A stretch of 64,000 nucleotides of DNA, taken from contig DBIA01000035.1 in assembly GCA_002296525.1 (NCBI GenBank), positions 161,601 through 225,600 on the forward strand, given 5' to 3'. This document shows positions 34,047 to 41,824 of the stretch, in pieces (position 1 is the stretch's first letter; each line of letters begins with the position of its first letter). A program made the position numbers and the translations under genes. The stretch comes from Candidatus Neomicrothrix sp. UBA814 (lineage in GTDB: Bacteria; Actinomycetota; Acidimicrobiia; Acidimicrobiales; Poriferisodalaceae). The notes under the pieces were generated by a model that saw only the letters and a list, made by a program, of their open reading frames with translations, was not told the DNA's origin and did not search any database.

Positions 34047-34282
34047 TGGGACTGCGCTCAGAGCTAAGCGAGTTTCGTCTAGGTCGCCTAATTAACGCGT
34101 CCTGGAGCCGTGGCCGCAATGGAAGCGGCGTTTGGTTCGGTTTGGCAACAGTGCTTACAACTCTGCGATTAATGCGACACCTAAGTAGAAGAAAGCAGCG
34201 GTCAGTGTTTCGCCAGGAGCTACGTCCAGGTGAGTCGTTACGCATCAAGCACCTCCCACGAGACATAGATGAAAAATCGTGA
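34046..34282 (+). CDS. small basic protein, unknown
   Basis: A 78-residue basic protein (FRLGRLINASWSRGRNG, LRLMRHLSRRKQRSVFRQEL) with a weakly hydrophobic middle. Start and stop are both shared with neighbours: ATG overlaps the previous TAA by one base, and its end overlaps the trmI GTG by four. That coupling is the main support for it being real. The mid-segment could be a membrane-surface helix. No family recognised. Confidence 0.5.
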   Translation: MGLRSELSEFRLGRLINASWSRGRNGSGVWFGLATVLTTLRLMRHLSRRKQRSVFRQELRPGESLRIKHLPRDIDEKS

Positions 34283-35082
34283 AAGAGGGGAAGACACTGC
34301 CAGATAATAATTTCGGAATTATGGTCGAAGGCGAGCGGATGATGCTCGTAGATAACCGGCAGCGCCGTTACCTCATCGAACTTGCACACGGCCAAGAATT
34401 TCATTCTCACTCAGGTGTAATTGCTCACGATGAGATCATAGGAACTCCTGAGGGAACCGAATATCGGACCGGATCAAACGCTCGCTTTGTTGGTCTCCGA
34501 CCAACAATAAACGACCACGTTTTGAAAATGCCGCGCGGCGCTCAAGTGATCTACCCCAAGGATTTAGGACCGATTCTGGTTTTGGCTGACATCACTCCCG
34601 GGGACCGGGTCTTTGAGTCTGGAGTCGGTTCAGGGGCGCTTTCGACTGTTCTTTTGCGTGCAGGCGCTGTTGTTACCGGATACGAGATTAGAGAGGACTT
34701 TGCAGCCACCGCCCAGTCAAACGTGTCCATGTTCCTGGGCCAGGAAATACTCAGCTCCTACGAGATTAAGCTTCGCGACGCCTACGAGGAACACGACGAT
34801 TTCGGTTTTGACAGGGCGGTGCTAGACCTGCCTGAACCTTGGCAAGTGGTACCTCATCTCGAGAACTCATTGCGGACAGGCGGGATCTTGGTTGCCTACA
34901 ACCCATCAATTATTCAGGTGCAAACTTTGAGGAAGCGGCTTTCGCAAGGCCCTTGGGCGCTCGTGGAGACGGTTGAAGTGCTGCACCGAACATGGCATGT
35001 AGAAGGAAACGCCGTACGACCAGACCACCGCATGGTCGCGCACACTGGCTTCTTGACACATGCACGTCTGATAGCGAGCTAA
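34279..35082 (+). CDS. trmI: tRNA (adenine-58-N1)-methyltransferase
   Basis: A 267-residue TrmI-family enzyme. The N-terminal beta-domain has RRYLIELAHGQEFHSHSG, and MPRGAQVIYPKDLGPIL leads to the SAM-binding loop ESGVGSGALS (residues 113-122) and acidic Glu136. FDRAVLDLPEPWQVV is the catalytic-domain signature. It makes m1A58 in the T-loop of tRNAs. In mycobacteria the orthologue (Rv2118c) also lies next to the proteasome ATPase gene, as here. GTG start overlaps the previous gene by four bases. Confidence 0.93.
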   Translation: MKEGKTLPDNNFGIMVEGERMMLVDNRQRRYLIELAHGQEFHSHSGVIAHDEIIGTPEGTEYRTGSNARFVGLRPTINDHVLKMPRGAQVIYPKDLGPILVLADITPGDRVFESGVGSGALSTVLLRAGAVVTGYEIREDFAATAQSNVSMFLGQEILSSYEIKLRDAYEEHDDFGFDRAVLDLPEPWQVVPHLENSLRTGGILVAYNPSIIQVQTLRKRLSQGPWALVETVEVLHRTWHVEGNAVRPDHRMVAHTGFLTHARLIAS

Positions 35083-35092
35083 CGGTTATTAC

Positions 35093-36271
35093 GTGGCACT
35101 TGATATCGCCTTCGGAGTTCTGCTGGTAGCAGCAATCGTCATTGGGTGGCGTGGAGGCTTGATAGGTCGGTTAGGCGCATGGATTGGGTTCGCAGTAGGG
35201 GCTCTCGCCGCTGCAAGATGGTCAACAGATGGTGTTAATGCCTTAGCTATTGAGGGTGAGTACCAACGCTTGGCCGCCGGAGCCTTGGCTGTTCTCTTTG
35301 CGGGCGTCATCGGTCACGCGACCGGATGGCGACTAGCGCGGGGCCTCCGCAATTTAGTACCAGGGCCTATTCGATGGATCGACTCTTTAGCTGGAACGCT
35401 AGTTGGGCTTCTAACCGTGGCGTTGTTCGTATGGATAGTAGTGCCGCCGTTCTCGTCAGCGAGGGGCTGGCCGCAAAAGCAAGCATCTGAATCTAAAGTT
35501 GTCGAATTCGTCGAGCAAATCGCCCCCCTCACCCCTAGCGGGCGAGGTCTTTTGGATCGCTTGCTGCAAGACTGGCCGCGTGTCCCTACATTTGGCTCAA
35601 CGGGGCTGACTGTCGACGTGGGCGAACCACCAGAAGAGTTGGCAGTTTCCGCAGAAACACTTGCCAGAGTCGCAGATTCGGTTCTTCGTGTGCAGGCAAT
35701 AGCGTGCAGCCAACGACAAGATGGAACTGCCTTCGTCGTATCGCCCGGTGTCGCCCTCACGAACGCTCACGTTGTGGCGGGCTCGCAAAACATCGAAATT
35801 GCAGCCCCCGGCCAACCGGCCCTTCCGGCAACAGTCACTGCCTTTGACCCTGAAAGAGATCTAGCGCTCGTGCGCGTGAATCCTGATATCTCACCCTTGG
35901 CTTTGGAGACGCCCCAAGCTGGGCAGCTGGCGGCCGTTGTTGGTCACCCAGCTGGTGGTCCGCTGCGGACTGCCCCCCTCCGTTTGGTTGAGCGTGCCGT
36001 AGACAACGGAAGAGATCTCTACGACTCAATAGACATCACTCGTAGGTTCTGGTTCGCTGCAGCACATTTACAGACAGGGGATAGTGGTGCGCCCGTCGTA
36101 GACACCCAGGGGGCAGCTCTCGGCGTTGTTTTCGCAGTAGCGCCAAACAGTGCAGCCGACTACAAGCGAGCGGTGTATGTGCTCGATCGCTCCGAAATAG
36201 ACGGGTTCATGGCGGAGTCAGCAGCGCTCGGGGATCGAACCGTTGTCAGCACAGGCGCGTGCTTGAAGTAA
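35093..36271 (+). CDS. marP: MarP-type membrane serine protease (CvpA plus trypsin domain)
   Basis: A 392-residue protease. Residues 1-120 contain four membrane segments of the CvpA type. A periplasmic chymotrypsin-like domain follows, with the triad His226 (LTNAHVV), Asp256 (ERDLALV) and Ser331 (TGDSGAPVV). Cys205 and Cys390 are placed to form the regulatory disulfide known from Mycobacterium MarP, which supports acid and oxidative stress survival and cleaves a peptidoglycan hydrolase there. The GTG start is eleven bases after trmI without a clear ribosome-binding site. The gene is terminal in this run; the next gene is divergent. Confidence 0.9.
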   Translation: MALDIAFGVLLVAAIVIGWRGGLIGRLGAWIGFAVGALAAARWSTDGVNALAIEGEYQRLAAGALAVLFAGVIGHATGWRLARGLRNLVPGPIRWIDSLAGTLVGLLTVALFVWIVVPPFSSARGWPQKQASESKVVEFVEQIAPLTPSGRGLLDRLLQDWPRVPTFGSTGLTVDVGEPPEELAVSAETLARVADSVLRVQAIACSQRQDGTAFVVSPGVALTNAHVVAGSQNIEIAAPGQPALPATVTAFDPERDLALVRVNPDISPLALETPQAGQLAAVVGHPAGGPLRTAPLRLVERAVDNGRDLYDSIDITRRFWFAAAHLQTGDSGAPVVDTQGAALGVVFAVAPNSAADYKRAVYVLDRSEIDGFMAESAALGDRTVVSTGACLK

Positions 36272-36320
36272 CCCCGCGCCTCAGCACCGGAGGGATATCA
36301 CCTGGTTAACGAAGGGCCAA

Positions 36321-36554
36321 TCAGGCTTCGATGTAGATGCACTCTCCGGGGCATTCCTCAGCGGACTCTATGACTGCGTCCAACTGTGAATCAGGGAAAT
36401 TAGCCAACGCTTCCGCGCCACCGGGATCAGACATCACGTTGCCATCTTCAACCACATAGGCCAATCCATCATCTAGCAAAGTAAACACATCAGGGGCGAT
36501 TTCTTCGCAGAGACCGTCACCAGTGCACAGATCTTGATCAATCCAGACCTTCAT
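36321..36554 (-). CDS. ferredoxin, 3Fe-4S type
   Basis: A 77-residue ferredoxin. It has C-x5-C (CTGDGLC) and the second part CPGEC near the C-terminus. A conventional 4Fe-4S ferredoxin has C-x2-C-x2-C, so the missing central cysteine points to a 3Fe-4S cluster, as in actinobacterial ferredoxins that serve cytochromes P450. No P450 is in the window. A GAAGGAAGG ribosome-binding site lies upstream of the ATG. It converges with marP and diverges from the proteasome ATPase; the 214-base gap on that side shows nothing I can name apart from the two ribosome-binding sites. Confidence 0.88.
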   Translation of the reverse strand: MKVWIDQDLCTGDGLCEEIAPDVFTLLDDGLAYVVEDGNVMSDPGGAEALANFPDSQLDAVIESAEECPGECIYIEA

Positions 36555-36768
36555 TTTTTGCCTTCCTTCTTCGTGCGTTGAAGCTTGGCGGTTCCAAGGG
36601 GAGCGGTATCTCGCCTACGCAAGACACCGTTAGTTAATTTACCCCTCTTCGGACCGCTAAACGCAACTTTCTTTGAACCTTATGGAAAAGGTATTTTCGA
36701 CGTTGAGCCACTTCAACTGCATATTCGTGTAGCTTCCGGAGCAGACACAAGCGGCGGCGAGGATCGTG

Positions 36769-38538
36769 ATGTCAAGCGAAGATGACATGAGCAGATCAGA
36801 ACCGACAGCGGGTGAAATAGCCGCGCTTCGTAGCCAGATCAGAGCCCTCGAGTCCGAAGTTGGCTTGCTCCGGAGAAAGCTTGTCGATACGCCAAAGCGA
36901 GTCACCACGCTCGAGGAACGGCTCTTGGAGACGAAGGGCCAGCTAGCGCAGGCAGTTTCCCAAAACGAGAAACTTACATTTACCCTTCGCGAAGCCAGGG
37001 AGCACATCGCAACGCTGCGCGAAGAAGTTGAAAAACTAACGCAGCCTCCGTCAGCGTACGGCACATTTATCTCAGCTAACGAGGACGGCACCGTTGACGT
37101 GCATGTCAACGGGCGCAAGGTGCGCGTCAGCCTTCATCCGGACCTTCTCGCTGAAGAATTGGAAGCCGGCGCTGAAGTAGTCCTGAATGAGTCGATGAAC
37201 GTAGTTATGGCGCGTGACCCCAGTAGCTCTGGTGAGGTAGTGACTCTCAAAGAGGTCTTATCCGACGAGATGCGAGCGCTGGTTACTGGACGAGGAGACG
37301 AAGAGCGCATTGTCGACCTCGGAGATCACCTAAAAGAACAAACCTTGAGGGCCGGAGACAGTTTGCTCCTTGACGTCCGAGCCAACTTGGTTTTGGAACG
37401 GCTACCACGACCGGAGGTAGACGACCTACTCCTCGAAGAAGTGCCTGATGTTACTTACGACGACATTGGTGGTTTAGACGGCCAGATCGAACAGATTACT
37501 GATGCGGTAGAACTTCCCTACCTACACCAAGACCTCTTTCGGGAATACGACCTACCGGCCCCTAAAGGAATACTTCTCTATGGACCCCCAGGGTGTGGCA
37601 AAACGCTTATCGCCAAAGCCGTCGCGAACTCGTTGGCGAAAAAAGTTGCTGATGTTTCGGGTAACGGCACCGCTCAGAGCTTCTTCATCAACATAAAGGG
37701 CCCCGAACTGCTCAATAAGTACGTCGGGGAGACGGAACGCCAAATCCGTCAAATCTTCCAACGGGCGCGCGAGAAAGCCAGCGAAGGCTGGCCGGTGATC
37801 GTTTTCTTCGACGAAATGGAGTCCCTCTTTCGAACTAGAGGGAGCGGTATCAGCTCGGATATGGAGTCGACGGTGGTGCCGCAGCTCTTAGCTGAAATCG
37901 ATGGCGTCGAGGGTCTTCGCAACGTGATCGTGATTGGTGCATCAAACCGAGAGGATTTGATCGATCCAGCCATCCTGAGGCCCGGTCGATTGGACGTCAA
38001 AATTAAAATCCATCGGCCGGACGAAGCTGCTGCGTCGGCCATTTTCGCGACCTATCTAACACAAGACCTACCTCTTGAACCTTTGGAAATTGATGAATTA
38101 GGCGGTGGTGATCCCGACAAAACTATTCGCGTCATGATTGAGCGAACGGTAGAAGAGATGTACCGGGCTGAAGACCACAATCGTTTTCTTGAAGTCACCT
38201 ACCAAAACGGAGATAAGGAGGTCATGTACTTCAAGGACTTCGCATCTGGCGCAATGATAGAGAACATCGTCCGGCGCTCGAAGAAAACCGCTATCAAACG
38301 TTCGATTGCTACGGGCAGCTATGGGATCCGTTTAGATGATCTGCTCGGCTCTATCCGCCAGGAATACAAAGAGCACGAAGACCTGCCTAACACGACGAAT
38401 CCGGATGACTGGGCCAAGATCTCTGGGAAAAAGGGAGAGCGGATTATCTTCATCCGCACCCTACTGAGCGCGGATGACGAATTTGACGGTGAAGGCGGTC
38501 GGGCAATAGAGCGCGTTCAGACCGGTCAATACCTCTAA
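36769..38538 (+). CDS. mpa: proteasome-associated AAA ATPase ARC/Mpa
   Basis: A 589-residue ring ATPase that unfolds pupylated proteins and feeds them to the 20S core. An N-terminal coiled coil (residues about 15-90) binds Pup, an OB-type region (YGTFISANEDGTVDVHVNG) follows, then Walker A GPPGCGKT near residue 272 and Walker B VIVFFDE near 343. The arginine-finger region RPGRLDVKI is present. The C-terminus is GQYL, with the penultimate tyrosine that docks into the proteasome. I use ATG at 36769 since GAGG is six bases upstream; GTG 36766 is the alternative. It heads the proteasome locus. Confidence 0.95.
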   Translation: MSSEDDMSRSEPTAGEIAALRSQIRALESEVGLLRRKLVDTPKRVTTLEERLLETKGQLAQAVSQNEKLTFTLREAREHIATLREEVEKLTQPPSAYGTFISANEDGTVDVHVNGRKVRVSLHPDLLAEELEAGAEVVLNESMNVVMARDPSSSGEVVTLKEVLSDEMRALVTGRGDEERIVDLGDHLKEQTLRAGDSLLLDVRANLVLERLPRPEVDDLLLEEVPDVTYDDIGGLDGQIEQITDAVELPYLHQDLFREYDLPAPKGILLYGPPGCGKTLIAKAVANSLAKKVADVSGNGTAQSFFINIKGPELLNKYVGETERQIRQIFQRAREKASEGWPVIVFFDEMESLFRTRGSGISSDMESTVVPQLLAEIDGVEGLRNVIVIGASNREDLIDPAILRPGRLDVKIKIHRPDEAAASAIFATYLTQDLPLEPLEIDELGGGDPDKTIRVMIERTVEEMYRAEDHNRFLEVTYQNGDKEVMYFKDFASGAMIENIVRRSKKTAIKRSIATGSYGIRLDDLLGSIRQEYKEHEDLPNTTNPDDWAKISGKKGERIIFIRTLLSADDEFDGEGGRAIERVQTGQYL

Positions 38539-38554
38539 GAGCCCTTTACGCAGC

Positions 38555-38560
38555 TAAGGT
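38555..38560 (+). promoter_or_regulatory. -10 box TAAGGT of dop
   Basis: TAAGGT lies in the 28-base gap after the ATPase gene, followed by CGCCTT and the GTG at 38567. There is no Shine-Dalgarno sequence and no convincing -35. It implies dop has its own leaderless promoter. Confidence 0.5.
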
Positions 38561-38566
38561 CGCCTT

Positions 38567-40060
38567 GTGGCTGTTCATAAAGTCCTGGGAATTGAAACAG
38601 AATTTGGCATTCTTCATCGAAACGATGGAGATTCAAATCCAGTATCAGCTTCATCGATGATAATTAACGCCTATGTCAATGGGTTTCTCGAACGGCGAAT
38701 CAGCTGGGACTTTGAAGACGAACATCCTGGAGTTGATGCTCGGGGCTTCAATGAATTCGATGCGCTCGCGCCGGAAATCGAAACTCATTTAGTCAACGCA
38801 GTCCTAACTAACGGAGCCAGATATTACGTCGATCACGCTCATCCGGAGCTATCGACTCCGGAGTGCACAGACGCTCTTCAGTGCGCTACTTATGACCGTG
38901 CAGCGGAAGAGATCCTCATCCGTTCGATGGAAAAAGCCAACGAACTTCTGCCTGAAGGCGAAGAGCTCGTAATTCATAAGAATAACAGCGACGGAAAAGG
39001 TAATAGCTACGGTTGTCACGAGAACTACCTGGTCGACCGGTCCGTTCCCTTTGGTCGAATCGTCCAACAAATAATGCCTTTCTTTATTTCACGGCAAATC
39101 TTTTGTGGCGCTGGAAAGATTGGTTCAGAGGCACCTGGCCTGACACACGCAGAGGTCCCATTTCAAATCACGCAACGAGCTGATTTCTTCGAGGAAGAAG
39201 TCGGGTTAGAGACAACCTTAAAGAGGCCTATCGTCAACACGCGAGATGAACCGCATGCGGACAGTAAAAAGTATCGCCGGCTTCACGTCATCGTTGGTGA
39301 CGCGAACATGAGCGAAGTTCAGACGTACCTAAAGTTGGGCACTACGGCCATTGTGTTGGGGATGATCGATGACGACATGGCGCCTAGTGATCTTGCGTTC
39401 GAGACCCCAGTCAAAACGCTAAGAGAGATTAGCTACGACCTCGACCTAGAAATGTCTCATCGCTTACTTGACGGTCAGAGCGTTTCGGCACTGGATGTGC
39501 AATGGGCTTACTTCTCTGCGGCAAAGCTCTGGTCGGAAAGAGTTGGATTTGAGGTAGTCGGTGGCGATCAAATCGGACGGGACATTATGGACCGATGGGA
39601 GAAAGTTCTAACTGCCCTAGAGAACGACATCGACTCGCTTGCTGATTCGATCGACTGGATAGCTAAGCGCCGTCTGTATGAGGGCTTCCGAGAACGCCAT
39701 AGCCTCGAATGGTCCGACCCCCGAATGGCTGCTCTCGATCTGCAGTACCATGATCTACGGCCTGAAAAAGGCTTGGCACGTAGAATTGGATTAAAGCGAG
39801 TTTCTACCGATGAAGAGGTAGAGAACGCTATTGAAAGTCCGCCCCCGACGACTCGGGCGTACTTTAGAGGCCGATGCCTCGAGCGATACCCGGATGCAAT
39901 TGTTGCGGCGAACTGGGATTCAATGGTCTTCGATGTGGGCAGCGACCCGTTGCGGCGCGTACCTATGCTTGAGCCATTGCGGGGGACCGAGAGTCATGTT
40001 GCTGCTTTGTTGGATGAATGCGAAAGTGCTGCAGAGCTCTTGCGACGGTTAGGAACGTAA
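38567..40060 (+). CDS. dop: Pup deamidase/depupylase
   Basis: A 497-residue carboxylate-amine-ligase-fold enzyme that removes Pup from substrates. GIETEFGILH supplies the nucleotide-binding glutamates, the Dop-loop region runs through WDFEDEHPGVDARGF, and Asp89 in YYVDHAHPELSTPEC is the catalytic aspartate position. NNSDGKGNSYGCHENYL and NTRDEPHADSKKYRR are shared with the paralogue PafA. In many actinobacteria Dop also deamidates Pup from Gln to Glu; that step is unnecessary here because the encoded Pup ends in Glu. It begins at a GTG without ribosome-binding site. Confidence 0.95.
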   Translation: MAVHKVLGIETEFGILHRNDGDSNPVSASSMIINAYVNGFLERRISWDFEDEHPGVDARGFNEFDALAPEIETHLVNAVLTNGARYYVDHAHPELSTPECTDALQCATYDRAAEEILIRSMEKANELLPEGEELVIHKNNSDGKGNSYGCHENYLVDRSVPFGRIVQQIMPFFISRQIFCGAGKIGSEAPGLTHAEVPFQITQRADFFEEEVGLETTLKRPIVNTRDEPHADSKKYRRLHVIVGDANMSEVQTYLKLGTTAIVLGMIDDDMAPSDLAFETPVKTLREISYDLDLEMSHRLLDGQSVSALDVQWAYFSAAKLWSERVGFEVVGGDQIGRDIMDRWEKVLTALENDIDSLADSIDWIAKRRLYEGFRERHSLEWSDPRMAALDLQYHDLRPEKGLARRIGLKRVSTDEEVENAIESPPPTTRAYFRGRCLERYPDAIVAANWDSMVFDVGSDPLRRVPMLEPLRGTESHVAALLDECESAAELLRRLGT

Positions 40061-40094
40061 GTACCCCATAGACTCGAGAGAGTAGGAGGCATTA

Positions 40095-40286
40095 ATGGCT
40101 GAACGAGAGCAAAAGCAGCGGCACACATCACGGTCGGACGATTCCCAAGTCGAGGACATCGAACCAACGGCGGCAGGCGAAGATCTTAAAGCGGAACTTG
40201 ACGACCTTCTAGACGAAATTGACGGTGTCCTTGAAACTAATGCCGAGGAGTTCGTCAAGAACTACGTTCAAAAGGGAGGAGAGTGA
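40095..40286 (+). CDS. pup: prokaryotic ubiquitin-like protein Pup
   Basis: A 63-residue intrinsically disordered tag. The central part contains the ARC-binding amphipathic segment (EDLKAELDDLLDEIDGVLE), followed by EEFVKNYVQKGGE. It ends in Gly-Gly-Glu, so it is ready for PafA without deamidation. It holds four lysines. AGGAGG lies six bases before the ATG. The last bases of the gene (GGA GGA GAG TGA) include the prcB GTG, and the Gly-Gly codons double as prcB's ribosome-binding site. Confidence 0.97.
   Translation: MAEREQKQRHTSRSDDSQVEDIEPTAAGEDLKAELDDLLDEIDGVLETNAEEFVKNYVQKGGE
40274..40285 (+). promoter_or_regulatory. prcB ribosome-binding site inside the pup 3' end
   Basis: GGGAGG at 40274-40279, three bases before GTG 40283. 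The same bases encode Pup's essential Gly-Gly. The spacing is short, so coupled reinitiation may matter more than the site itself. Confidence 0.6.
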
Positions 40287-41071
40287 GTTCTATCTCTTTC
40301 TTCAGTCCTGGCGAAGACCCGGGTACTGACTTCGTGTCACTTCTCAAACAAAACGGATTAGATCCTTTTGCGAGCGACTTGCCGGGCTCTATCGATGCTG
40401 GTCATGCCACCACGGTCTTGGCAGTTCGCTGCGATGGGGGAGTCGTAGTCGCAGGAGACCGGCGTGCCACGGCAGGCCACCTGATCAGCCATAGAGATAT
40501 GCAGAAGGTCTTTCCAGCCGATGATCATTCCGCAGTGGCGATAGCAGGTGCTGCCGGCCCGGCGCTGCAGATGGTTCGAGTGTTTCAGCTGCAACTCGAG
40601 TATTACGAGAAAATAGAAGGTAAGCCGTTGACGCTTGAGGGTAAAGCGAATCAACTCGCCGAGATGCTCAGAGGGAACCTTCCGCAGGCGATGCAGGGTC
40701 TCGCCGTTGTACCAATTTTTGCTGGTTATGACAGCAATCGCGACACCGGCAGACTTTTTCAGTTTGATGTGACCGGCGGGCGATACGAGGAACAAGACTT
40801 TGCGACAAGTGGTTCGGGCAGTTTGCATGCGGGTACCGTTGTAAAGTTGGGATTTCGGTCGAATTTAACTACCGAGGAAGCGCTGCGTCTGGCAGTCAAA
40901 GCCCTTTGGCATGCAGCTGATGAAGACAGCGCAACCGGCGGCCCTGATCCAATTCGCGGGATTTATCCCGTGCTTAGTGTCATTACGGCGGATGGTTTTC
41001 GCCAACTAACTGATGATGAATCGGGTGAGGTCTTCTCTGAATTCCGAGAAGAACTCAACGGAGGGGAGTGA
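40283..41071 (+). CDS. prcB: proteasome beta subunit
   Basis: A 262-residue 20S core subunit. The propeptide is 42 residues, and the mature chain starts at Thr43 in GHA-TTVLAV. In mature numbering, Thr1, Asp17 (VVVAGDRR) and Lys33 (MQK) are all in register, so it is catalytically competent. The final residues are ELNGGE. GTG start overlaps the pup stop. It assembles with PrcA into the four-ring core that degrades unfolded, pupylated proteins. The C-terminal GGE resembles that of Pup because the codons carry the next gene's ribosome-binding site. Confidence 0.96.
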   Translation: MSSISFFSPGEDPGTDFVSLLKQNGLDPFASDLPGSIDAGHATTVLAVRCDGGVVVAGDRRATAGHLISHRDMQKVFPADDHSAVAIAGAAGPALQMVRVFQLQLEYYEKIEGKPLTLEGKANQLAEMLRGNLPQAMQGLAVVPIFAGYDSNRDTGRLFQFDVTGGRYEEQDFATSGSGSLHAGTVVKLGFRSNLTTEEALRLAVKALWHAADEDSATGGPDPIRGIYPVLSVITADGFRQLTDDESGEVFSEFREELNGGE

Positions 41072-41079
41072 CGGCTATG
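41060..41079 (+). promoter_or_regulatory. prcA ribosome-binding site inside the prcB 3' end
   Basis: GGAGGGG at 41060-41066 lies ten bases before the ATG at 41077 and only one before the overlapping GTG at 41068. It favours ATG 41077 as the prcA start. The same codons give PrcB its terminal Gly-Gly-Glu. Confidence 0.55.
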
Positions 41080-41754
41080 GCTATGCCCGGAATGTACGTG
41101 AGTCCTGAGCAGCTAATGCAAGATCGCGCTGACTACGCGCGCAAAGGAATCTCCCGAGGTCGGAGCCTCGCTGCAGTTGAATACGACGGCGGCGTAGCAC
41201 TAGTCGCTGAAAATGCCAGCTCAACTTTGCGCAAAGTGTCCGAAATATACGATCGAATTGCGTTCGGAGGAGTCGGCAGATACAACGAATTTGATCAGTT
41301 GCGAATTGCTGGTGTGCGCTACGCGGAACTCAAGGGCTATCAGTACAGCCGAGAAGACGTCGACGCCCGTAGCCTGGCGAACCAATATGCCCAAATGCTC
41401 GGGCAGATCTTCACCCACGAGATGAAACCGATGGAAGTCGAGATTGTGGTGGCTGAAATAGATGTATCTGGTGCGGCAGAGCTGTATCGCATCCAATACG
41501 ACGGAACTGTCGCAGACGAACAGCATTGGTGCTGTATCGGAGGCGACTCAGAATCTGTGCTTGAGCGCCTCGCCGATGGTTGGGACGCCGCACTCGATCG
41601 GGATGGAGCAGTCAATTTGGCGGTCTCGTCCCTTGCGGGGCCAGACCGATCTATCGCTGCCAACGAACTTGAAGTTGCGGTGTTGGCCGCCGAAAACGGA
41701 CGGCGGTGTTTCCACCGGCTTAGTGATTCGGAAACAGAGTCGGTCTTAGCGTAA
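41077..41754 (+). CDS. prcA: proteasome alpha subunit
   Basis: A 225-residue alpha subunit forming the outer rings and gate. MYVSPEQLMQDRADYARKGISRGRS is the gating N-terminus and aligns with mycobacterial PrcA. VALVAENASSTLRKVSEIYDRIAFGGVG and NEFDQLRIAGVRYAELKGY follow. It has no catalytic threonine. The C-terminus is shorter than in mycobacteria. I use ATG 41077; GTG 41068 would add three residues (MTA). PrcA follows PrcB, the actinobacterial order. Confidence 0.95.
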   Translation: MAMPGMYVSPEQLMQDRADYARKGISRGRSLAAVEYDGGVALVAENASSTLRKVSEIYDRIAFGGVGRYNEFDQLRIAGVRYAELKGYQYSREDVDARSLANQYAQMLGQIFTHEMKPMEVEIVVAEIDVSGAAELYRIQYDGTVADEQHWCCIGGDSESVLERLADGWDAALDRDGAVNLAVSSLAGPDRSIAANELEVAVLAAENGRRCFHRLSDSETESVLA

Positions 41755-41812
41755 TAATCGCAGAGGGCTACCAGATCCTTAGATCTGTATGCACCCCTGC
41801 AGAATCTAGAGA

Positions 41813-41818
41813 TACGGT
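41813..41818 (+). promoter_or_regulatory. -10 box TACGGT of pafA
   Basis: TACGGT followed by six bases and GTG 41825, in a 70-base gap after prcA. There is no ribosome-binding site. It implies an internal leaderless promoter for the Pup ligase. Confidence 0.5.
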
Positions 41819-41824
41819 GTGCTG

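Noticed and set aside
36272..36320. A terminator between marP and the convergent ferredoxin
   Set aside because: No stem of five or more pairs followed by T residues in either direction.
36585..37118. Frames on both strands around the mpa start (66 and 153 residues)
   Set aside because: They overlap the ATPase gene, have no family motifs, and the mpa coiled coil is in its own frame.
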